Below, in pieces: positions 9,224 to 17,827 of a DNA stretch of 64,000 bases (position 1 is its first letter; the number at the start of each line of letters is the position of its first letter). The DNA lies in the NCBI GenBank assembly GCA_964429575.1, contig CAYSCX010000003.1, forward strand, positions 62,001 to 126,000. The letters run 5' to 3'. The translations under genes and the position numbers were made by a program. The DNA is from CAYSCX01 sp964429575. Its GTDB lineage: Bacteria > Desulfobacterota > Binatia > Binatales > Binataceae. Under the pieces are notes generated by a model. It had not been told where the DNA came from and did no database searches. It saw only the letters and a list, made by a program, of their open reading frames with translations.

Positions 9224-10117
9224 CTAGCCAATTCGCGGATCGTTCTTGAGTGAGCGCTCCGTAAACCCGATCACCATCCCGAACGCCTGCTCCGCGCCAA
9301 TAACGATCGAATCCGTTGCGTCTTGCTCAGGCCGGAGTTGCTGCGACCGCAGAAAGTCCGCGGCTCTTGCGAGGTCCCGCGTCTTGAACGTGAGCGCGTG
9401 GATTCCCTCGCCGTTTTTTTCCATGTCGCGAGCTTCGGGACTGCTTGTGGAAATCGGCTGCGCCAGTTCGACGACCGTATCGCTGCCGACGGCGACGAAT
9501 GCGCTCTGCTTGCGATTCGGTATTTCCTGCTCATCGATGAGCTTCGCGCCGACGACCTCGCAGTAGAACCGTCTCGCGGCCGGCAAGTCTCTGACGACCA
9601 CCGTAATATGCGACGCGCGCTCGATACCGAGCGGATGACGCTCGCGCCAGAACTCGGCGGACCAGGCAGGCTGTAGCCGTGGATCGATTGTGTTGCTTCC
9701 AATCACGGCGAATTCGAGCTGACCGTGCGTCTCTTTCGGATGCGTCCAGATCGCAAACCGTTCACTCGGCGGCGTCACGCGATTGCCGGTGATGTCGAAC
9801 AGGCGCAGGTCGTGCTTGTCGAGATGGGTGGAGATTGCCGGGACGTCGTCGACATACCAGGCGATCGAATGGAAATGCTGTCCGAATCGATCGTGAAATT
9901 TCTTGACCGACTGATTCTGCAGATTGGCAACGCGCGCCGGCATCATCGGTTCCATGATCGCATTTCCGATTGCGAGCAGAGACGCGTCGCGGCCCGCCTG
10001 CTCCGCGTACGCGTGGTAGAAACGGGTGACCGAGAAAACGTCGTCGTACCATTTGTCGACGGCGTTGAGGTCGCTCACGACGTGAGTGAGGTGGAACAGC
10101 TTGCCTATCTTGAACAT
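9224..10117 (-). CDS. Two-domain VOC protein (extradiol-dioxygenase-like fold)
   Basis: 297 residues with two VOC repeats. The first starts LFHLTHVVSDLNAVDKWYDD and the second ASHITVVVRDLPAARRFYCE. His residues at the strand starts (LTHVV, FHSIAWYV, SHITVV, IHALTFKT) could bind a metal, as in extradiol dioxygenases, but I cannot confirm the complete His-His-Glu set. A strong GGAGGGG site precedes the ATG. It is the last gene of the minus-strand cluster containing two LLM oxidoreductases, an alpha/beta hydrolase and a CoA transferase, so a ring-cleavage role is plausible but inferred. Confidence 0.85.
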   Translation of the reverse strand: MFKIGKLFHLTHVVSDLNAVDKWYDDVFSVTRFYHAYAEQAGRDASLLAIGNAIMEPMMPARVANLQNQSVKKFHDRFGQHFHSIAWYVDDVPAISTHLDKHDLRLFDITGNRVTPPSERFAIWTHPKETHGQLEFAVIGSNTIDPRLQPAWSAEFWRERHPLGIERASHITVVVRDLPAARRFYCEVVGAKLIDEQEIPNRKQSAFVAVGSDTVVELAQPISTSSPEARDMEKNGEGIHALTFKTRDLARAADFLRSQQLRPEQDATDSIVIGAEQAFGMVIGFTERSLKNDPRIG

Positions 10118-10134
10118 GCGTCCCCTCCAAACTG

Positions 10135-10163
10135 AGAGGGCGCTCCTGACCGGCGCGCCCTCT
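10135..10163 (-). promoter_or_regulatory. Intercistronic hairpin between the LLM and VOC genes
   Basis: A perfect 9-bp stem (AGAGGGCGC / GCGCCCTCT) with an 11-nt loop sits in the 72-bp gap between two minus-strand genes, just upstream of the VOC ribosome site. The tract after the stem on the minus strand is only weakly U-rich (TCAGTTTGG). A partial terminator or an mRNA-processing or stability hairpin is therefore more likely than a full terminator. Confidence 0.45.
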
Positions 10164-10189
10164 TCGGATCAAAATCGCGAAAGCGCGGA

Positions 10190-11308
10190 TCAGGCGGCCG
10201 CATGGACCGGCATGCTCAATTCCCTTGGCTCATGCAGTGGTTCGGCCTGCCACTTCTTCACTTCCGGCAGGACATGTTTGGCGAAGCACTTGAGATTTCG
10301 CTCGGCTTCGTCGTACGGCATTCCGGCATAGCTGAAATTCAGCATGAAGCCGTTGGCGTCGATTGTGTCGCGAACGAACGCGAGCTTCTCGAGCACCTGG
10401 TCGGGCGTACCCCACGGCATCAGTTGAGCGAAATCCAAAGCAGCGCCGTCGATCCCGTGCTTCGCGATGAATTTTCGGACCTGGCCGTAAGATTCGTAGC
10501 TCTTATAAGTGCCGAACTTCTCCGAGGTCATTTCGTAATGCTTGATGACTGATTTGTAATTAGCTGACAGCCACTTCATCGCCTGCTCTTCGGCGCGATC
10601 TTTATTCTCATCGACGAATACAAATCCGCCGCTCAGCGGTTTGGGCGCCGGCTTCGCGCCGTGATTCTCGCGCCAAGCCTTGTGGTAGACCTCGAAATCC
10701 TTCTTCACCGCGTCCCACGGCTTTTGCGGGATCACCAACAAACCCACGCCGAGCTTCGCCATGATTGGCATCGACTCGGGCGACACCGCCGCCGCGTAGG
10801 TGCGTCCTTTGAAAGACTTGAACGGGAACGGCCGGATCTCGCGGCGCGGCTGTTTGGTGTACGAGCCGCCTTCCATGTAACCGTTCTCGAGCGCGTTTGT
10901 CAGCAACTCGGCGTACTCGACGAACAGATTGCGCCCTTCGTTCTGATCGAGCCGGAAGCCTTCGTACTCGATGCGCGCGAGCCCGCGTCCGAGACCCAGG
11001 ATCATTCGTCCATTGGAGACATGGTCCAGCACCGAGACCTGTTCTGCGACGCGGATCGGGTCATGCCACGGCAGAACGACCACCATCGAGCCCAGCTTGG
11101 CGTGTTTGGTTCGCCCGGCCATGTAGGTCAGGAACTGCACGACGTCGGGACACATCGTGTAGTCGTCGAAGTGATGCTCGACCGACCAGATAGAATCGAA
11201 ACCGAGCGGCTCGGCCATTTCGGCGAGGCGCACTTCGTTTCTCCATACGTCGCGGTCCGACATTTGATTGTTCGGGTTTTGAAACACCGAGCCGTAACCT
11301 ACGTGCAT
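10190..11308 (-). CDS. LLM-class flavin-dependent oxidoreductase
   Basis: 372 residues with the bacterial-luciferase-like fold. Recognisable parts are the N-terminal AEPLGFDSIWSVEHHFDDY (residues ~32-50), LGSMVVVLPWHDPIRVAEQV and the GRMILGLGRGLARIEYEGF block. These bind FMN or F420 in this superfamily. The start follows GAGGAGG. It lies 55 bp downstream of a second, longer LLM gene in the same direction; the two are not close copies. Likely a monooxygenase or F420-dependent reductase for an alkyl or aromatic substrate; no partner flavin reductase is visible nearby. Confidence 0.93.
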   Translation of the reverse strand: MHVGYGSVFQNPNNQMSDRDVWRNEVRLAEMAEPLGFDSIWSVEHHFDDYTMCPDVVQFLTYMAGRTKHAKLGSMVVVLPWHDPIRVAEQVSVLDHVSNGRMILGLGRGLARIEYEGFRLDQNEGRNLFVEYAELLTNALENGYMEGGSYTKQPRREIRPFPFKSFKGRTYAAAVSPESMPIMAKLGVGLLVIPQKPWDAVKKDFEVYHKAWRENHGAKPAPKPLSGGFVFVDENKDRAEEQAMKWLSANYKSVIKHYEMTSEKFGTYKSYESYGQVRKFIAKHGIDGAALDFAQLMPWGTPDQVLEKLAFVRDTIDANGFMLNFSYAGMPYDEAERNLKCFAKHVLPEVKKWQAEPLHEPRELSMPVHAAA

Positions 11309-11363
11309 AGAATCCTCCTCGGGTGCGCGACCGCCGTTAGCCGCGAACGCTCGTGTACGTTAT

Positions 11364-12707
11364 CTACCCCGGCATCGATGCGAGTGCGTCCGCCTGCGCG
11401 ACACGCTCGGGTTGTCGTCCGGCCGCAAGCGGCACCGATCCCGGCGCGCGTTGGAACGGATCGACGAGGCCGAGTTCCTTTCCGATATCGCGCATCGCCG
11501 GCATGACTTCCCTGCCGATCAGCTCAAGGCACCTGACGCGATCCTTGTAGGCCAACGGTCCGTCGAGCCAGAAGGAGAAGATGCCCGGCCGGAGCACCTC
11601 GAGCACTTTGCGCAGCCGCGGGATCACGTAATCAGGCGTACCCGCGATCATCTGCAGGTCGCGCCTGCTATCCTCGTATCTGGCGTAAACGCCGCGCCGA
11701 ACTTCCTCAAGTTCTTCGTCCGTCTCGTTGCCGCCTCCCTGGTGGATTGGCTTGCCCGGCAGGTTCGCTGCGAACGGCAGCCGCGCCAGCCGCCGGGTCG
11801 CCTCCTTCGAGTTGTATCCCGGCGGGAACATCCATTCCGGACGCGCGAAGTGGGCGAACGCGCCACCGTAGAGGAATCGTTTACCGAGCTCCTCGGCGCG
11901 CGCCTGGTTGTCGCTGACGAAGACCGGTTGCAGATAGCCGAAGTTTTCGGGTCCGGCCTGATAGCCCTCGCGCGCTGCAGCGTCGGTGTACATGTTCCAT
12001 AGCTCGACGGTGGGCTCGAGGCGAGTCGCGAGCGCGATGTAGGGGAACCGCTTCTTGGCGCACCATACGACGGTTTCGGGGCTGACGAGTCCGGGAATCC
12101 AAATCGGCGGATGCGGCTTCTGCATCGGCACCACCCATGGATTCACGAATCGGAAATGAAAATGCTTGCCCTCGTGGCGGAACGGTCCCGGCGTCGTCCA
12201 AGCCTTGAGGATGAAGTCGACGCCTTCCTCGAAGTATTCGCGGTTGTAGGCGGGATTCGCGTTGTTGGCGAGCTGCTCGCTGCCCGCACCGCGCACCCAT
12301 CCGGGAACCAGTCGTCCCTTCGAGATCAAATCGATCATCGCCAGCTCTTCGGCGAGGCGCAGAGCATTGGCGACCGTCGGCACTGGATTGCCCAGCAGCA
12401 CGATCTTCACGCGCTTGGTCGCCTTGGCGAGCACGGCCGCCTCGACGTCCATCACCGCACCGAGGCAGAAGGGGGTGCCATGATGCTCATTCAGCATCAG
12501 GCCGTCGAAGCCGAGATCCTCCGAGTAGATTTTCTCGTCGAGGTACTCGTTCAGGAGACGTGAGCCCTGCTGCGGATCGAAGTTCTCATTCGGCAGTCCG
12601 AAAAAGCTGCGATTGCGCAAGATCTGGCTCTCGAGGAGCCTGCTCTTGTCGGGCTCGGTTTCCGGATCGTAGTGATATTGCCTTTCGGTGAACCACATTA
12701 TGTGCAT
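11364..12707 (-). CDS. LLM-class flavin-dependent monooxygenase-like protein
   Basis: 447 residues, at the long end for the luciferase-like family. It has DLGFDGLMLNEHHGTPFC, LLGNPVPTVANALRLAEELA and the GRLVPGWVRGAGSEQ segment expected for flavin binding. A good GGAGG site precedes the ATG. The alpha/beta hydrolase gene ends 18 bp upstream, so the pair is probably cotranscribed. The order hydrolase, LLM, LLM, VOC suggests successive oxidation and cleavage steps. Substrate unknown. Confidence 0.93.
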   Translation of the reverse strand: MHIMWFTERQYHYDPETEPDKSRLLESQILRNRSFFGLPNENFDPQQGSRLLNEYLDEKIYSEDLGFDGLMLNEHHGTPFCLGAVMDVEAAVLAKATKRVKIVLLGNPVPTVANALRLAEELAMIDLISKGRLVPGWVRGAGSEQLANNANPAYNREYFEEGVDFILKAWTTPGPFRHEGKHFHFRFVNPWVVPMQKPHPPIWIPGLVSPETVVWCAKKRFPYIALATRLEPTVELWNMYTDAAAREGYQAGPENFGYLQPVFVSDNQARAEELGKRFLYGGAFAHFARPEWMFPPGYNSKEATRRLARLPFAANLPGKPIHQGGGNETDEELEEVRRGVYARYEDSRRDLQMIAGTPDYVIPRLRKVLEVLRPGIFSFWLDGPLAYKDRVRCLELIGREVMPAMRDIGKELGLVDPFQRAPGSVPLAAGRQPERVAQADALASMPG

Positions 12708-12725
12708 AGCCGGCGCCTCCGCTCC

Positions 12726-13520
12726 TTATCCGAGGAAGTTCTGTACTTCCTTGATGAACTGTTCCGATCTTTCCACTTCGGGCCGATGTCCGCATGCGTC
12801 GAGCGCGACGATGCGCGCGTTCTTGATCGACCGTTGATAGACCTGCGCAGCCGAGAACGGCACCACGCGATCGTCGCGTCCCCACACCAACAGCGTCGGT
12901 GCGTTGACGGTGCCCTCCAGCAGATGAGGCAGGCTCGGATTGAACATGTATGGCTGCCATGCGAGGCGCGCCGTTTCTGCACGCGCGTCTTCGAACGCTT
13001 CGAATTGCTCCGGTGACATTCCTCCGCCGTAGAGAGCAGCATACTCGGGCGTCTGCGCCGAATCGCGCACCGATTCGCGCAGATAGATTGGCGCTGGGAC
13101 CGTGAACATATCCATGATCTCGCCCTCGGGCGGACGGATACCCGCCGGCGCAACCAGGACCATCTTGGAAAATATGGCTGGATCGTTCGCGGCCATCTCG
13201 GCGGCGATCCATCCGCCCAGCGAAAATCCGATCACGTCGATTGGCGCGAGTTTCTGCTCGCGCAGGAACCGCGCGACGAAACCTGCGAGGTCCCGCACGC
13301 TCATGAGCCACTCCGCGCGTGGCGTGCGCCCGAATCCCGGATAAAGCGGGGTCACCAGAGTGCGCCGCTCGCTGAGCGCCTCGTTCCACTTCATCCAGCC
13401 GGGAAAGCCCAGTTCCTCGTGAAGAACGAGCAACGGCTTCCCGGAACCACCTTTGAGTACGATGAGTTGATCAGCGCCTACGCTGTGGGTCTCCTCTCGC
13501 ACCGCCTGCTTATCAGCCAT
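12726..13520 (-). CDS. Alpha/beta hydrolase, MhpC-like
   Basis: 264 residues from the ATG at 13520. An in-frame extension to 13727 is possible but its sequence is low-complexity and unlike the family. The nucleophile elbow is GFSLGGWIA, the acid lies in LVWGRDDRVVP and the His in DACGHRPEVE. Length and motifs match meta-cleavage-product hydrolases and general esterases. It precedes two LLM oxidoreductase genes on the same strand. A C-C or ester bond hydrolysis step in the same pathway is an inference from context. Confidence 0.9.
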   Translation of the reverse strand: MADKQAVREETHSVGADQLIVLKGGSGKPLLVLHEELGFPGWMKWNEALSERRTLVTPLYPGFGRTPRAEWLMSVRDLAGFVARFLREQKLAPIDVIGFSLGGWIAAEMAANDPAIFSKMVLVAPAGIRPPEGEIMDMFTVPAPIYLRESVRDSAQTPEYAALYGGGMSPEQFEAFEDARAETARLAWQPYMFNPSLPHLLEGTVNAPTLLVWGRDDRVVPFSAAQVYQRSIKNARIVALDACGHRPEVERSEQFIKEVQNFLG

Positions 13521-13742
13521 TTTTCTGCCTGCCGCCCCGGTCAACATTCCGATCGGTGAATTCTCACGCGTATAATCCGACGAGCGCGTCTCGTTCTGCA
13601 AGCCCAACATACAACTATCCGTGACGACGCTAGCCGAGACGGACATTGCCGGCGCCGCGAGTTCACGACGCAGCGAAGCAGTCGGCGAACTGTCGCGGCG
13701 CGTGACGCGGGAATCTTGAATCGGCATTGGTCTTGGCGGCCG

Positions 13743-14969
13743 CTAACCGGCGCACATCGCGATTCCACTGCTTACCATCGCCTCAATCGCACGATCGTCG
13801 TATCCGAGTTCGCGAAGCACTTCGCGCGTGTGCGCGCCGACATCCGGTGCGGCCTCGGGCTTTCTCTTCTCCACGCCCGCCATGAACACGGGGCTGTTGA
13901 TCGTCTCGATCGTCCCATGACCCGGATAATCGAGGTCGATAAGAGCTTCACATGCGCGCAGCTGCGGATCCTCGATCACTTGATCCAAGGTCGGAACGGT
14001 CGACCATTTTACGTCGTATTGCCGGAACAACTTTCGCCATTCGCTGAGGTTCTTCGACTCGAATTGCGATTGCAAAATCGCGAACAAGGCCTCGCCATTT
14101 TGATTGCGCGCGTCGAAGGTCGCAAACATCTCGTTGGTTGCCAGCTCGGGATGCCCCAAAGCCTGGCACAGGCGCGGAAATTCGTGATCGGGATCGAGCA
14201 GCACCAGCAGGAACAGCTTGCCGTCGGCGCTTCGATAACCCGACGCGAGCGGGCTCAGCAGTTGCGTTCCCGGGCCGCGTACCGGAAATGTCGCCTTGCA
14301 AATCTTTGCTTGCAGGTCGCACGCGTGCGCCCACGCGCCACTGGCCATCAGCGAAGTCCCGACCTTTGAACCGCGGCCGGTGCGTTCGCGCTGGTACAAC
14401 CCCAGCATGATTGCGCCGAACAACGACATCGCGGTCGGATGGTCGCCGATCGCCGGACGCGGAGACGCTGGCGAGCCGTCCGCGCCGGTCACGCTTGTCA
14501 TCAGGCCGGAGCGCGCCCAGTAGGCGAGGGCATCGAACGCCGGTGCGTCCGCGTCCTCGCCCGCATCGCCGTAGCCCGTCAGATGCGCATAGATGAGACG
14601 GTCGTTGGCGGGCTGGAGATCCTCCCAGGTGAGGCGGAACTTCGTGAGGAGCTGCTGCTGATAGTTGGTGACGAATACGTCGGCGCGTCCAATCAGCCGC
14701 ATCAGCGCGTCTCGCCCGTCGGGACGCCCGAGATCGAGCGCCAGGCTCTTCTTGTTGCGACCGGCAAGGATCCAGCAGTAGTTGAGTTCCGATTTTGCGG
14801 TGCCCGGGAGCAACGGAAACAGCCGGAACAGGTCGCCGTCGGGCGGCCGCTCAATCTTGATCACGGTCGCGCCGAAGTCCGACAGCACCGTGGCCGCGGC
14901 CGGTGCTGCGACGTAAGTCCCGCAGTCGATTACCGTGAGGTTTGAGAGAATTCCGCTTCCGTTCTGCAT
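13743..14969 (-). CDS. CaiB/BaiF-type (class III) CoA transferase
   Basis: 408 residues. The start at 14969 is set by a clear GAGGAGG site; upstream in-frame codons add an atypical leader. It begins with the LSNLTVIDCGTYVAAPAAA opening characteristic of the family, has DLGRPDGRDAL for CoA contacts and a probable catalytic Asp in APAFDALAYWARSG. Such enzymes move CoA between organic acids in carnitine, oxalate, bile-acid and aromatic pathways. It is the first gene of the minus-strand cluster, fitting activation of an acid intermediate. Acceptor unknown. Confidence 0.92.
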   Translation of the reverse strand: MQNGSGILSNLTVIDCGTYVAAPAAATVLSDFGATVIKIERPPDGDLFRLFPLLPGTAKSELNYCWILAGRNKKSLALDLGRPDGRDALMRLIGRADVFVTNYQQQLLTKFRLTWEDLQPANDRLIYAHLTGYGDAGEDADAPAFDALAYWARSGLMTSVTGADGSPASPRPAIGDHPTAMSLFGAIMLGLYQRERTGRGSKVGTSLMASGAWAHACDLQAKICKATFPVRGPGTQLLSPLASGYRSADGKLFLLVLLDPDHEFPRLCQALGHPELATNEMFATFDARNQNGEALFAILQSQFESKNLSEWRKLFRQYDVKWSTVPTLDQVIEDPQLRACEALIDLDYPGHGTIETINSPVFMAGVEKRKPEAAPDVGAHTREVLRELGYDDRAIEAMVSSGIAMCAG

Positions 14970-15658
14970 GGCGCCTCCTCGATAGATGGTGCTCGCCGCT
15001 GAAGGACCGCTACCACGCTCGATGCTGCACGGCTTCGCTCTCTCATGTTGCATAGCTCGTCCCGGATGACGAGCGGTACCAATGTCGGCTTAGCCCATCG
15101 CGATGGGTCAGGTCTTCGGGGCACACTACAGCGCCGACCACGTCGCGTACCACAAGAATACCGGTCGCATCCGCTCGAAAGTCGCGGAATTGCGGGACCG
15201 GGACGGGCGGCGCTTGCTTGTAGTCCACACCCCGTACATAGCACTCGAATCGGTGGCGTCTCCAATCATCGTTGAGTGGGACGCGAAAGGAGCTGCGAAA
15301 GCGCGGGCTTCCAGCCGGATTTGAACTGTCAGTGCTTTTCCTGGAACTTTCTGGCGACAGTTTTCAGAGACGGTCGCTCAGCTGGCTGTTACCGCTGTGG
15401 CGCACCGGAATTGAGTACCTACTCGGGTTTGACCGGCGAGCGATACATGCCGACGTGCAGAATACTTCGCCGAGGTCATCAGTGATTTGGAGATTGTTCA
15501 TTCCCGTGTCAGAGCTGTACCGTTGAGCAGGTCGCGATTGTGGAGACTCAAGCCGAGCGCGCGCCGCCTGACCGCTCATTGGGCTTGGCGAGCCGATTTG
15601 CCATCGTGGTGTCGTTCGCGGTGGTTCACTGGACGACACTGCACCAAGCAGACCCGCA
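14970..15658. other. Intergenic region without a convincing gene
   Basis: About 690 bases between the CoA-transferase start and a small lipoprotein. Short overlapping frames occur on both strands (for example 15103-15324 plus), but none shows a domain, a good ribosome site or consistent codon use. The stretch contains one copy of a 42-bp repeat at 15319-15360. It may hold the promoter of the minus-strand cluster and decayed sequence. Confidence 0.5.
15319..15360 (+). repeat. 42-bp dispersed repeat, copy 1
   Basis: Aligns without gaps to 16161-16202 with 33 of 42 positions identical by eye. Both begin ATTTGAACTGTCA, share TCCTGGAAC in the middle and end GACAG. The outer AACTGTC and GACAGTT are inverted repeats in this copy, so a stem-loop is possible. 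Confidence 0.6.
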
Positions 15659-16009
15659 ATGATCCGTTCGCATCTCCTAGCGATCACGGCAGCCGCACTC
15701 GCCGTCGCGCTGACATCGGCATGCTTGCGCGGGCCAACACTCTCGCGTCCAATTACGCAGAGCGAAAAGGACACCGCGATCAACGTCTACTGCGCCGAGG
15801 TGCATGCGTTCACGAGCAAGTTGATGATGCAGGAGATGCCTCCGGCCGGCGAGTTCTCGAAGGGGGCGAAAGAGGCGTCGATGAAGGCAGCCGACAAAGT
15901 TGCCAAGCGGCTCGATCTGTCCGTCGCGGAGGCGTTGTTGGTCATCAATATGGCGGTTGATGAGCACTCCACCGGCGACGGGGCGGCGGCGTACTGCGAG
16001 TCGCGATGA
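15659..16009 (+). CDS. Small exported (probably lipid-anchored) protein
   Basis: 116 residues. A hydrophobic N-terminus (residues 5-20) ends at a lipobox-like TSAC, so the mature protein would start at Cys22 and be lipid-anchored. The remainder is predicted helical, with Cys at ~45 and ~113 and a KEASMKAADKVAKRLDLSVAEAL segment. I recognise no family. The ribosome site is weak. It sits between two copies of a 42-bp repeat. The signal sequence and steady coding character support a real gene. Confidence 0.6.
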   Translation: MIRSHLLAITAAALAVALTSACLRGPTLSRPITQSEKDTAINVYCAEVHAFTSKLMMQEMPPAGEFSKGAKEASMKAADKVAKRLDLSVAEALLVINMAVDEHSTGDGAAAYCESR

Positions 16010-16347
16010 GCCTGCTGCGCTCTCATCAGATACGCCGTGCGCGGATCGCGTTTAAGTTGCGATGTCCGCGAGCACGCGCAGGAGGCCGCGTCGGTGCGTG
16101 GATTTCAATCGATTCTCTGGAGAAGCGGCGGCGAACGAGACTCGGGGCGGAGAGAGTTCGATTTGAACTGTCATTACTCCTCCTGGAACCTCCCGAGGAC
16201 AGCTAAGACAGGGCCTTTCTAAACTCGCTGACGCTACGAAGCCTCCTGCCCGGCACATGATTCCATAACGCTGCAGGAGTGACTGATCGCGCCTAAGAGC
16301 ATACTGACGGGACGAATCGCGCCTTTCCCTCGCTACGCCCGTCGAAT
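16010..16347. other. Intergenic region with repeat copy
   Basis: The 338 bases between the small lipoprotein and the serine hydrolase contain the second 42-bp repeat at 16161-16202. No frame longer than about 65 codons shows coding character. Presumably it holds the hydrolase promoter; no clear -35/-10 pair could be called. Confidence 0.4.
16161..16202 (+). repeat. 42-bp dispersed repeat, copy 2
   Basis: Same orientation as the copy at 15319-15360, 842 bp away, with the small lipoprotein gene between them. Conserved blocks are ATTTGAACTGTCA, TCCTGGAAC and the terminal GACAG. Differences cluster in the two spacers. Confidence 0.6.
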
Positions 16348-17694
16348 ATGGTTCCGGCCATTCCGATCGGGCGGGCCAACTATATGCGGGTTCTCATGGT
16401 CCTTGCGCTATTTCAGCTGCCGGGTTCCGCCTGCTTCGCGGCGTCGGCGTCGCTTAACGAACAAATGCAGTCGGCGATCGAAAACGTGGTCGCGCAATAC
16501 AAGGTTCCCGGAGTTTCGGTCAGCGTCGGTATTCCAAGTGAGGGCACCCCTCGCAACTTTGTCACGGGCCGTACAACGATTGCGCCGGACTCACCTGCGA
16601 TTAACGATGCGACGCTCTTTCAGGTCGGTAGCGTCACGAAGCCGCTGACGGCGATTCTGATCCTGATGCTTGAAGCGCGCGGCCTGTTCGACATCGACGA
16701 TCCGGTGGGCGACTACGTGTCCGGTTTCCCGACGTGGCGCACGGCGACAATCCGTCAGCTCCTCAACATGACGGCAGGACTGAAAAGCTATTCCGATGAG
16801 GACGTCGTCCGTTTCTGGTGCATCCTCAAGCAACGCCCCGGGAGGCGCTGGACGTCTCGCGAGCTGCTCCGGCTCGGCGCGTCATTCGAGCCCGACACCA
16901 ATTTTCCTCCCGGAGCCGGGTGGAACTATTCGAATACCAATTACGTGCTCGCGGGCATGATCGCGCGTGTCGTCAGCGAGATCCGCCTGCCGTCACTCTA
17001 CCGTCGCTTGATCTTCGACCGGCGGCCCGCGCTAATGCCGGATACCTTCTACTTCCCGAGTGCATATCCGCACGCAGTTCTCGATCGAATCGCCCATGGA
17101 TACGTGCGACAGAATCTCGAGATCGAGGGTTGCGGCGTGATTCTCCCGCTCGACGCAGATGTGACCTTGGTGAACGGTTCGTGGGCCAAGGCTGCCGGCG
17201 GAGTGGTGTCAACCAGCAACGACTTGGTGCGGGGCTTCAAGGCGTTGTTCCGAGGTGAGCTGCTGCCGCGAGCGCAGTTCGACGAGTTCACGACCCGGGT
17301 ATCTGCCGAGGACGGACAGCCAGTGTCCGGTAGCAGGGTTCATAACGCTTACGGCCTTGGGATGGATTACGACTATACCGAAGTGACGGGACCATTCTGG
17401 TTCAAGAACGGCGAGACGCTGGGCTATAACGCGTTTGTGATCCACTTTCCCTGTCTCGCGATGACCTATGCGCTGACGAAAAGCAGTGCGACGGATCCCG
17501 ACCAGACCGACGATATGGGCGCGCTGCAAGCGGCGACATTGAACACGCTGCTCACCTCCGATGAGTTTGCAGCCGCATACCACGCTTACATCGCTGCTCA
17601 CCCCTTGCCGGCTTACTGTGCGGAGTTCAACATCCATTTGCCAACGACGCCGCCGAGCCCTCTGGATACCCCCGGTCCCGGCGGGGACTTGTAG
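16348..17694 (+). CDS. Exported serine hydrolase, beta-lactamase/DD-peptidase fold
   Basis: 448 residues. A signal peptide is visible from MRVLMVLALFQLPGSACFA; the true start may be that Met at 16384 rather than 16348, and neither has a strong ribosome site. The catalytic SVTK tetrad is at residue ~93, the YSNTNY motif follows at ~192, and FKNGETLGYN may be the third (KTG-like) element. Class-C beta-lactamase-like, EstB and D-aminopeptidase families share this fold, so substrate is open. It stands alone, with 338 bp of untranslated DNA upstream. Confidence 0.88.
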   Translation: MVPAIPIGRANYMRVLMVLALFQLPGSACFAASASLNEQMQSAIENVVAQYKVPGVSVSVGIPSEGTPRNFVTGRTTIAPDSPAINDATLFQVGSVTKPLTAILILMLEARGLFDIDDPVGDYVSGFPTWRTATIRQLLNMTAGLKSYSDEDVVRFWCILKQRPGRRWTSRELLRLGASFEPDTNFPPGAGWNYSNTNYVLAGMIARVVSEIRLPSLYRRLIFDRRPALMPDTFYFPSAYPHAVLDRIAHGYVRQNLEIEGCGVILPLDADVTLVNGSWAKAAGGVVSTSNDLVRGFKALFRGELLPRAQFDEFTTRVSAEDGQPVSGSRVHNAYGLGMDYDYTEVTGPFWFKNGETLGYNAFVIHFPCLAMTYALTKSSATDPDQTDDMGALQAATLNTLLTSDEFAAAYHAYIAAHPLPAYCAEFNIHLPTTPPSPLDTPGPGGDL

Positions 17695-17827
17695 ATTCCG
17701 CGATTTCTATCGGCGTGTGCACCATCATGTTCGGATCCGGGCTTGTATACTGACTCGCGTAGCCTTGGACCGATCGGTGCTTTCGGCAGCCGTGGCGATT
17801 AGCTACAAGCCCCGACGTGGCGTACCT

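Noticed and set aside
14439..14945. 168-codon plus frame antisense to the CoA transferase
   Set aside because: The opposite strand encodes a full CaiB-type protein with conserved motifs, while this frame has none.
15103..15324. 73-codon plus frame
   Set aside because: It has a plausible start but no ribosome site, no domain and overlapping frames of equal quality on both strands.
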